DNA from: Grammothele lineata
Lineage: Eukaryota > Basidiomycota > Agaricomycetes > Polyporales > Polyporaceae
Direction of reading: 5' to 3'
DNA length: 64,000 bases
Assembly: GCA_002150815.3 (NCBI GenBank)
Contig: NDFF03000033.1
Span: 682,001 to 746,000 of the forward strand
The notes below the pieces were generated by a model. The model saw nothing but the letters and a program-made list of their open reading frames with translations. It had not been told where the DNA came from and did no database searches. Positions 56,171-64,000 of the stretch are shown here, piece by piece (the first letter of the stretch is position 1; the number at the start of each line of letters is the position of its first letter). Position numbers and translations under genes: made by a program.

Positions 56171-59100
56171 ACATCGCGCCCCGATTGAAGGGAAGCAAGC
56201 GTGCGCCGGCGGATCAGTGACCAGAGACCGATCGAAGGGGCGGAGAAGGCCTGGCTTGCCATACAGCGGATTCGAACGGAAGGTCGCCGACGTTGAGCCC
56301 AATCTGAACTGTATAATGAAAAAGTTTACGGCTTTACATGAGCTAATGCGCGCGGTACTTACCCCCGCCTGTTGAGTCCCGTCCAACGAAGCCTCGCGAG
56401 CCGAATAGAAGCTGGAATCGCGTTGGGGTAATGTTGTACGGACGACGTACGTATTCCGGAGAGTTTGATTCGACGCCTTCGAACTGAATTAGTGCGGGGA
56501 CAGGCCATCGCCTAGGTCTCTGCTGCCAGAGGTTGTTCGGCTGTGGCGTCGGACCGACCGCCTATATGCGCACGGGAGGGGCGTATATAGGCTATAGCGG
56601 AGACTTGAGCTGTCGACCGGTACAGGGCTCTCTTGTACACTGGGAGCAGATGGACGCCGTGAGCGGAGTTGGGGTCGCCGTCGTCGAGTCCCGGTACGAA
56701 GTGCGGCTGCAGGGCGGGTAGAGCTTTCGGTTTGAGAGACGGGAGGGCGAGCCTTGAAAGTATGCGGCGTTGTGCTGGAGCCGCGTGTAAAGCGGGCAAG
56801 GGGAGATGTCTGATTCTGCGCCTTCTGCCAGCCACATACCGTAGCGAAATGGCAGGTCGGCGTCCACCGAAGACGGTCCAGACACAGTTGAAGTTGGTGA
56901 ACGCCAAGGAACCGTCATGGCGCATCTGGGGGCAGGTAAAGCGGTGACGGTGGAGATAGCTCCGTGTTGAGCACTGAACGAGCGCGGACCACCGGGCAGA
57001 TCAACCAGTCTAACAGGCAGGACACGACGCCGTGTCTGAGTGTTGTGTGCTATGTGAATGTCTTGAGTACGCGCCGAGCAAGATGTCCTCCGCTAAAGCC
57101 GGCCCGGATGCAGACAGCAGCATATTCGAGGCGTTCAAGCCTGAAGAGCGCTGATGGCCAGAAGGCGCTGGAAGCTAGTGCTAGATGTAGATTAAGCGGA
57201 CACCGCCTTGCGTGCGTGTTGGACGTCGAATGGCAGCGAGCGAGACGACGACGGCGAGACCGGGGTCGGCGGTCTCCATGCGCGGACCAGCGAGTGTGGG
57301 TGCGCGCTGCGCCTCGTGGGTGGTTCGGCGGCTTAAAGGTTTCTTGTCTGTTGGGACGGTCGGAGAGCGAGAGCCGGGCTGAGAGGGCGAGCGATATATA
57401 GCGAGTAGAAGGTGGGTTAGAGCATTCTTGGGATCCGGAGAGCGTCGAGGCGTGGCGAACCGGACGGCGTACGTCGTACGAAGACACGGGTAGCGGGGCT
57501 ATAAGCAAGCATTTCGCGCGTTTGCGCTCTATTTCGGACTTGTACTGTTCGACTCCGCGAGCGGCGTCGGAGAGGCAGGGAGCCGGACAGGACGGTGCAT
57601 GCATATGTACGACGGCGACGGCCCACGGATCACAGCGTCCAGCCTGGGCTCGCGGGACATCAAATTCCACGGCTTGCGCCGTCAGATTTATGCATGATGG
57701 CGGGGACGGACCCCGGATACTTATTCGACCGCCGCGGAATAACGGAGAAGACCAAGAGAAGAGCACCGCACAAGGAGCTCTGGGTGCTACCACCGAGGTG
57801 GGCGGGGAGGCCGAGGCGCGTGCGGCGTGCTGGGCGCGTGCCAGGTACGCTGGGGACGGGGAAGTCGCGACCTCGGGCGGAGCGCTGCAGCCTGCCGCTG
57901 GAGGGCTGCTGCCATCGCCATGCGCCTGACGGCTGCGGGCCTGGAGCGAAGGCGTGAAGTGCTGGATCCAACTGGCAGCAGCTTGTGGCCTGCAGGGGCG
58001 TGCACGGGCGGAGGGACGGCGGGGTTTCCTGGGAGACTAGTCGCCGTCCGTGTTCGGGTCCGCCGCTTGGCTCGCCGCGGGTAGACGAGAGGCGCTGGGA
58101 ACTTCCAGATGAATGGCCAACTGGCTGTGAACGCTGGGCCCGAGCGTCGTGGAATATCTGGATAGCAAAGCCCGAGCTTCGTGGCAAGGGTACTAGATGG
58201 TCTCTACGTTAGACGCACTAGGTGATCTAGCAAACGCTGCGCACCTGGGCGGAAACCATAGCAAGGCGTGGTGGAACAGTCGGTGTGCCGTACTGGACCG
58301 GTGGCAGGATGTTCACGAGGCCAGCAAGTGTGGAAGAGCGCAGGCGGCGAAGCGTTGCTGCGGAGGTCGTTTTGAGACGGCGGAGAGATCAAGATGCGTC
58401 CAGCATTCGAGCCATGGGCGGGACTTCGTATGTGTGTCACGGAAGATCAGCGGCGTGGCCGTAACACCCGCGCGCGCAGAATATCGACAAATTGTCGCGA
58501 CGATTGATGTGCAAGAAGACATGTTGAATCCGTGGAGCGCTTTCCTCTGCTGGTTAGCATGCGGAGATGCGGAGGAGCGGGACGGAAGAGAGAATTAAGA
58601 GCGAGGGCGGAGCTGGAGGTTGCCGGCTGCCACGCGTGGCGGGGTAGAAGACACCGGCCCGCTGGCGGACCGACCCCGACCATGACGAGCGCGGGTCTTT
58701 TGTACTCGATCGACGACTTCGATCGTTAGGCTAAGTGCGAGGCCTAATATTATGTGGAGGTGGCCCACACGGTAAGCAGCCCCTTTCTCGCCCGCGAAGA
58801 GAGAGACGCTGAGCGGGAGTGGATATCAACAGGGCCGGAGATGAGAAAATCGGCGGAACGGGGAGAAGGAGTGGAGCAAGAACGGTTACGGGGTCCTGCG
58901 TCACAGCTTGCAAGAAAGGGCGAGAGGCCGTCCGGATTTGGGTGTGGGAGAAGGAAGCTCCCTGGACTCACCCTGCGCGGCGGGTTTCGTGCTCGATGAC
59001 GCGCCGTTTTCCGCGCGGACAGAGGCACGGCCGTTGCGATTTTATTATGGCTCCTCATCGAACCGTACCCGCCCCCTTCCCTCCACTTCCCCTTCCTCCC

Positions 59101-59213
59101 CATTCCCTCTTCGGTCTCTGCCCTAGGCCTTCCTGATCCTACTCCCCGCCCTTTCGCCCCGCCGTCGCTCTTTCTTCCACCCTCATTCCCCACCGCCCCC
59201 GCCACAGGCCACC
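56171..59213. other. Long spacer upstream of the Kre6/Skn1 gene
   Basis: About 3 kb with no recognised domain. A reverse-strand frame of 247 codons at 57050-57793 is open but has no family features and is overlapped by open frames on the other strand. The right end (59090-59213) is pyrimidine-rich and serves as the leader of the next gene. Confidence 0.4.
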
Positions 59214-61839
59214 ATGGCAGCCCCGCGCCCTTTCATAGCCGCGACAACAGACTCCAACCGCGACTCAAAGTCGTCCGTCGAGTCCTCGCCTCCATCCTCG
59301 CGTTTCGCGTCCACGCGTGGCCTCCTCGCGAGCGGCACCCTCCAGTCCTACCCGTCAATATCCTACCGCTTCGCAGCCGCGACCAGCAATCCCTCCATTT
59401 CCGCCGCGTCCGACTCACCCTACCTTGGCCCCAGCCGTCCGCTCTCCCTAGGAGAAGAGGTGCGTCCGTCGTGCCTCGTGCCTCTTGTCTTGGACTGACA
59501 TCATCCTTGACATGCTCAGTACACGCTTTCTCCAGACCCCGGGCAATGGGGAACGAGTCTGTTACCAGAACACAAGGAGGACGATGATGACCTGCATAGA
59601 CCAGAGGTTCTGGTCAATGGCAAGCTCGTCGACCCAAATGTCCAGCCCTCATCATGGAGGGACGTCTCATGGAGAGGCGTCGTGAATCTTGGATCACTTA
59701 TCATCCTTGTCGCGGGCATCCTAACATTATTGTGAGTAGTCTTTCCTTCGCGTTCTGCGCGCCTCTGGGCTTTTCCTTGTATCCCTTGCGCGCGACCTCA
59801 TCTCGCGTCTGCTGTGCGAGTCGCGCAGCACTTGTACTTGGTGGTAGCGACGACCAGATGGATGCGCCTCTTCTCTGCTGCCATCTCTCGACTTCTGTGA
59901 CGCGGTGCCGGAAGTCTACCAGGCACTCCGGCGATTCTTCTTTAGCCGCCGAGATCCACCCTCACATGTCACAACTGACCGGTCCCTCGTTAGCGCCGGA
60001 TACCCCATCATCACGGCGGTGACGACAGCACCGCTGAGCAGGCTGGGCGCATTCAACATCGGAGGGGTGAATGCTTCTGGACAGGTACGTCATCACGCGT
60101 TCACGTCTACCACCTCGACTGTTTGTTCTCCCTGGGCCTAGGCACTCCACGCGCTCCCGCTGACGTATGCTATTAATAACCAGGTTCCAGATATTGCGGG
60201 ACACCGAGGACTCATCGACATCGACACGCCTACAGAGTTACATACCAAGACTGGCTGGCGGAATGGCGAGCAGCTACAGCTCGTATTCTCGGACGAGTTC
60301 AACGTCGACGGGCGCACCTTCTATCCTGGAGACGACCCATACTGGGAAGCCGTTGACCTCCACTACTGGGAAACGAATAACCTGGAATGGTATGACCCTG
60401 CCGCGATCACGACGGCTAATGGAAGTCTCGTCATCACGCTCTCCCAGAAGGAGACGCATAACTTGAATTATCAAGGCGGTCAGTTCTTGATCCTTCTCGC
60501 GAGAAATGCTCCGCTGATCGAACGGACCTATCTTATGTCATGCAGGGATGATGTCGTCCTGGAACAAGTTCTGCTTCACTGGTGGGTACATCGAGACGAA
60601 CGTCTCGCTACCCGGGGTCAACAACGTGCTTGGCCTCTGGCCGGCCGTATGGACGATGGGGAACCTGGGCCGCGCGGGCTATGGCGCGTCGCTGGAAGGC
60701 ATGGTGCGTGCCCGCCTCAAACCCGCCAGGGGTGTTCCCAGACTCCGATGGAACGCTCATTCCTCTGTTAGTGGCCGTACACGTACGACAGCTGTGACGT
60801 GGGCACTGTCAAGAATCAGACGGTTAACGGTCAGCCGCAGGCCGCTACCGTCAATGGTGACCAGGGCAAGGGGGGCGTTCTTTCCTATCTTCCGGGGCAG
60901 CGGCTTTCTGCGTGCACATGCCCAGGCGAGATACATCCGGGCCCTAAACGCTCGGATGGGTCGTTCGTGGGGCGGGCCGCACCGGAGATAGACGTCTTCG
61001 AGGCGCAGATCAACCAGGACACCCTAATCGCGCAGGTCTCGCAGAGTGCTCAGTGGGCGGTGAGTGTTGACTGTTGCTTCCCGCATACGGTGCAAGAACC
61101 GTGATTGAGTCATTGTCGTGCAGCCATTCAATCATGGCTATATCTGGCTGAACACAAGCGAGAACGAGATCATCCCCGACCCTTCGATCTCGCAACAGAA
61201 TACCTTCACTGGCAGTGTTACGCAGCAGGCCACATCTGTCGTGACTGCGACAGATCCTCAATGCTATGAGGGTAATGGCGGTTGCTTCTCCGTATACGGG
61301 TTTGAGTACAAGCCGGGATTCGAGGACGGGGTGAGTCGCCACGGCATCTCCCGTATTTTGCGAATTGCTGACGGCAGTATGACGATAGTACATTACCTGG
61401 ATATCGAATAACAAGATCTCGTGGACAATCAACGGCCCCGGACTGGGGCCAGATGCTCTCGTAGAGATTCAGGAGCGACCCGTCCCCGGGGAGCCGATGG
61501 TGCGTTTACGTTCGTTCTGGTGGAGAAGCGCAGTGCGCAGCGCTGACTTCGCGCTTCTTCGCGCTTCCCGCGCAGTACATCATCATGAACCTGGGCATGT
61601 CGTTCAACTTTGGGCCGGTCGACCTCGACCACCTGCCCTTCCCGGTGCACATGCGCATCGACTATATCCGCGTGTACCAACCGGCGGACGCGATCAACAT
61701 CGGCTGCTCGCCCGATGACTACCCCACCGCGGACTACATCCAGCAGTTCCAGGAGGCGTACACGAACCCGAACCTCACGACGTGGGTGGATGACTTCGGG
61801 CAGGAGTTCCCCAAGAACTCGTTCCTCGGCCAGTGCTGA
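59214..61839 (+). CDS. Kre6/Skn1-type beta-glucan synthesis protein (GH16 fold)
   Basis: A type II membrane protein of the Kre6/Skn1 family, needed for beta-1,6-glucan synthesis in the fungal wall. Nine exons (59214-59459, 59520-59731, 59994-60084, 60184-60478, 60546-60703, 60772-61059, 61124-61330, 61389-61499, 61576-61839) give 623 residues. The N-terminal 135 residues are cytosolic and Ser-rich. The membrane helix is VVNLGSLIILVAGILTLL near 135-152. The lumenal GH16-like domain runs through LIDIDTPTELHTKTGWRNG, LVFSDEFNVDGRTFYPGDDP, GMMSSWNKFCFTGGYIE, LWPAVWTMGNLGRAGYGAS, the catalytic-type motif APEIDVFEAQ (ExDxxE) and RIDYIRVYQ. The start has an ideal context (gccaccATGGC). Intron 2 is 262 nt, far longer than the others here. 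Confidence 0.93.
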
Positions 61840-62699
61840 GCGGTCGGGAGCCGGAAGCATTCGACCGTTATTAGAGAGAGAGACCTCGGCCACCCCTCCC
61901 CATCCCCGTCTCGAACCAGCGCTCCTTTCACGTTCGCGGTGCTGCGCGCTCTGCTCGCGCGCCACCGCACACACATCTCTGTCCGTCGTCCGCCGCATCT
62001 TCTGCTCACATCTCTATCACGGCTTCCCCCCTTCGCTCCCTCAGGCTCCTCGCCATCCAAGCACGTCCGCCTTCTTCCCTGCATATTAATACGCCCGCCC
62101 GCCTATTTCCGCGCGCCCCGCTGGGCTCCCTCGAATTTAGCATCTTCTCCCGCGCCGCGGCGCACGGCGCTCGCCCTCTTTTGCGGCTGAGCGCTGAGCG
62201 CTGAGCCCCGTGCGGGAGTCCCGAGATCGCAAGACGCCGCACCTCCGCACCTCCCCCCCAATCCCTCCACCCAACAACCCCAACCAAGGCAGGAGGCTCC
62301 AGCGCGCGGACTATTTCCGGCGCCGTTCGCGCGGGCATTGTTCGCGTCCGACTTTGGCCGCTCCCATGTGCCGTGCGATCTTTTCGCTATGCGCTGCCGC
62401 ACGCGCGAGCAGAGCGCCGTTTTGCGGGTGCCACAGGCCCCGTGGCGCGTGGGGGCTCGTGATCGCGGCGTGGGGGCTCGTGATCGCGGCGGCGGTGGCG
62501 AGCAGCGTCCGACGGTGGCGCGGATGCGCGATCGCAGCGCGCGAGCGTTACGCCCTCGTCTCGTCTCGGATTCGGATTCGGACGCTGAGCATCCACGTTC
62601 ACGCTTCCGCCGACGGACTTTTAGGGGGTTCGGCCGGGAGGCGGAGGGCACCGTCCCTGCTGGAGTCTGGACCCGGACTGTACGATTTACATGTACATA
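61840..62699. other. Spacer before the transposon
   Basis: No supported gene. It includes a short tandem duplication at 62448-62489 and a triplicated 7-base GCTGAGC motif near 62188. Confidence 0.4.
62448..62489 (+). repeat. Two exact tandem copies of a 21-bp unit
   Basis: CGTGGGGGCTCGTGATCGCG plus G is repeated directly, once at 62448-62468 and again at 62469-62489. It looks like a small recent duplication. Confidence 0.85.
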
Positions 62700-64000
62700 C
62701 AGTATAATACCGGTCCTCGGAACACGGTGGCTCCTCGGAACAGACATTTTTTCGGCCAAGATCGGCCTTGCAGGACGTCCCACAATGACCCTCCGGACCA
62801 GCACATACCAGATTGAAGCCCATAGGTTTTTTCGTTAGGGTCAACGGTGTGTTGAATGTGAAATGTTATGTCATTTTGTGTCGGTTGCGAAGCAATATCC
62901 TACATTTTGTGTGATTGCCATCCCCCATGTCCAGCAAAAAATATGAGACTTTCAGCCTATCATATACTATGCTTGAGGAAATCCGTCCCACAGTTTTACG
63001 CTTATCGGGAGGTGACATGACCTTCAAAGGAGGAATCTCTCGACTGTCCCATTCTCATACCAAGCGCCGTGACACATCTCAGATCGATATCGGGGACAGC
63101 AACTCGATACGGCATCATAGCTACTGAACTCAATATTTGTTGTCTACGACTCCGTGAGGGGCCATTAACGAAACTATGGACTGCGGTTCAAATAAATCTT
63201 TCATTTTTCGCTATGACTCGCCATGCTCTCTCGCAGTCAAAGAAGTCTCGGGCTTCTGCAGCTTTACGCCGAGAATGGGTCAATCGAGCCGCGGAAACAT
63301 ACAAACGAGAGATAGAGCTCCCAGGGGGTCGTGGAAGAAGTATCAGGCAAGTGTGTACAGACCTTGAGCGGGAATGTCTCCAAAATAGAAAGAAGGAGGT
63401 CCATATCCCGCCTACAACCGCTTTTGCTCGTGCCAAAGGACGTCAGAGCATCGAAGCCTTCAATGCGACAAAGCGTTGGCTAGAGCCTGCCGAAGAAGAC
63501 GTCGTCATCAACTTCGTGATTGACACTGCGAAGCGAGGTTTCCCGCTCAGCCCCGCGCGTTTGAAGGCGCACGTCGATCAAATTTGCAGGGCTCGACTGG
63601 GCTCTATGTTCCCTCAAAAAGGAGTGGGCGAGCAATGGACTCAACGATTTCTCGAGCGACATTCCTCCCGGCTAAGTACGTACTGGAGCCGCGGACTTGA
63701 CCATTCTCGTGCGCGCGCTGCCAACCCAGCTACGAAAGACGCCTATTTCGATCTTCTTGAGAAGACCATTCTTGGGGACATCAACGGGGGAGAGCCAATT
63801 GATGAGGACTGTATCTACGCGATGGATGAAACTGGTCTACAACGCGGTATAGGTGTCACAGAGAGGGTCATTGGTCCTGCAGGTCAGAAGAGGCAGTATC
63901 AGCAACAGAATGGAGACCGCGAAAACATCACTGTGTTGGTCACTATCTGTGCCGATGGCACATCAATCTCACCAGCTGTGATCTATAAAGGCGAATCATT
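62700..64000 (+). mobile_element. 5' part of a pogo/Fot1-type DNA transposon (continues past the window)
   Basis: The transposase frame at 63213 defines the element. A plausible 5' end is CAGTATAATACC at 62700, directly preceded by TA. Pogo-family elements begin with a similar CAGTATAAT and duplicate TA on insertion. The 3' inverted repeat lies outside the window, so the boundary cannot be confirmed here. Between the end and the ATG there are about 510 noncoding bases. Confidence 0.5.
63213..64000 (+). CDS. Pogo/Fot1-type transposase, partial at the right edge
   Basis: A frame open from ATG 63213 to the last base, 262 codons, with no stop in the window. The N-terminus (MTRHALSQSKKSRASAALRR, then IRQVCTDLEREC) resembles a helix-turn-helix DNA-binding region. 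A CENP-B/Tc5-like segment follows: WLEPAEEDVVINFVIDTAKR, PLSPARLKAHVDQIC, GEQWTQRFLERHSSRLSTYW. The DDE domain begins with YAMDETGLQRGIG, carrying the first catalytic Asp, and continues with ENITVLVTICADG and SPAVIYKG. The intact reading frame suggests a young or still active copy. The remaining Asp residues lie beyond the window. Confidence 0.85.
   Translation, partial: MTRHALSQSKKSRASAALRREWVNRAAETYKREIELPGGRGRSIRQVCTDLERECLQNRKKEVHIPPTTAFARAKGRQSIEAFNATKRWLEPAEEDVVINFVIDTAKRGFPLSPARLKAHVDQICRARLGSMFPQKGVGEQWTQRFLERHSSRLSTYWSRGLDHSRARAANPATKDAYFDLLEKTILGDINGGEPIDEDCIYAMDETGLQRGIGVTERVIGPAGQKRQYQQQNGDRENITVLVTICADGTSISPAVIYKGES

Noticed and set aside
57050..57793. A 247-codon reverse frame
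   Set aside because: No domain, several open frames overlap on the other strand, and composition looks like noncoding GC-rich DNA.
1..64000. CRISPR arrays, prokaryotic operons, integrated viral genes or biosynthetic clusters
   Set aside because: No spaced direct-repeat array, no viral structural or replication proteins, and no polyketide, peptide or terpene synthase genes were recognised.

Overview
The window is nuclear DNA of a filamentous basidiomycete. Genes are dense and intron-rich, with introns mostly 45-65 nt, GT-AG, joined in consistent phase. Coding sequence is GC-rich. Gene content (LigE-type glutathione transferase, Kre6/Skn1 glucan-synthesis protein, Ptc5, Nob1, Leu2, Met2, Rib1, Vps17, Did2, Psf2, haspin, Yvc1-type channel) is typical of Agaricomycetes. 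A wood-decaying Polyporales species is my inference, not proven by the sequence. Exon structures were built by hand from splice signals, reading phase and family alignment remembered in outline. For every multi-exon gene given with full exon coordinates, the coding lengths sum to a multiple of three.

Layout: 0-7 kb holds a Usp36/Ubp10-type deubiquitinase, a mitochondrial PP2C phosphatase (reverse) and a GTE-class GST. 8-12 kb holds a tandem pair of reverse-strand single-pass membrane proteins. 12.7-13.7 kb is a non-autonomous Mutator-like element with clear terminal repeats and a 9-bp target duplication. 14-16 kb is a proline-rich nuclear protein. 16-34 kb is a compact housekeeping block: haspin kinase and Psf2 (divergent), a Yvc1-type vacuolar channel with about 22 exons and Arpc3 (divergent), Nob1 and Leu2 (divergent), a secreted M24 peptidase, then Vps17 and Rib1 on the reverse strand.

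34-49.7 kb has a long empty spacer, a mucin-like membrane protein, Met2, a 935-residue Ser/His-rich protein, an SGNH (GDSL) hydrolase-like protein that has lost most catalytic residues, and the divergent pair Did2 (ESCRT-III) and Jmjd7-like hydroxylase. 49.7-62 kb is sparser: a CASTOR/GATS-like ACT-domain protein, a 4.4 kb spacer with duplicated hairpins, and the Kre6/Skn1 gene. From about 62.7 kb to the right edge runs the 5' part of a pogo/Fot1-type DNA transposon whose transposase frame is open to the last base.

Functional links are general, not operonic: membrane traffic (Vps17, Did2, Yvc1), replication and mitosis (Psf2, haspin), ribosome biogenesis (Nob1, Usp36), amino-acid and vitamin synthesis (Leu2, Met2, Rib1). 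No gene cluster for a specialised metabolite or defence system is visible. The most unusual signals are the apparently inactivated SGNH protein, the 5-nt and 11-nt micro-exons, the MULE inserted inside an inverted repeat, the duplicated wobble-compatible hairpins, and three single-pass membrane proteins with PPxY motifs in their tails.
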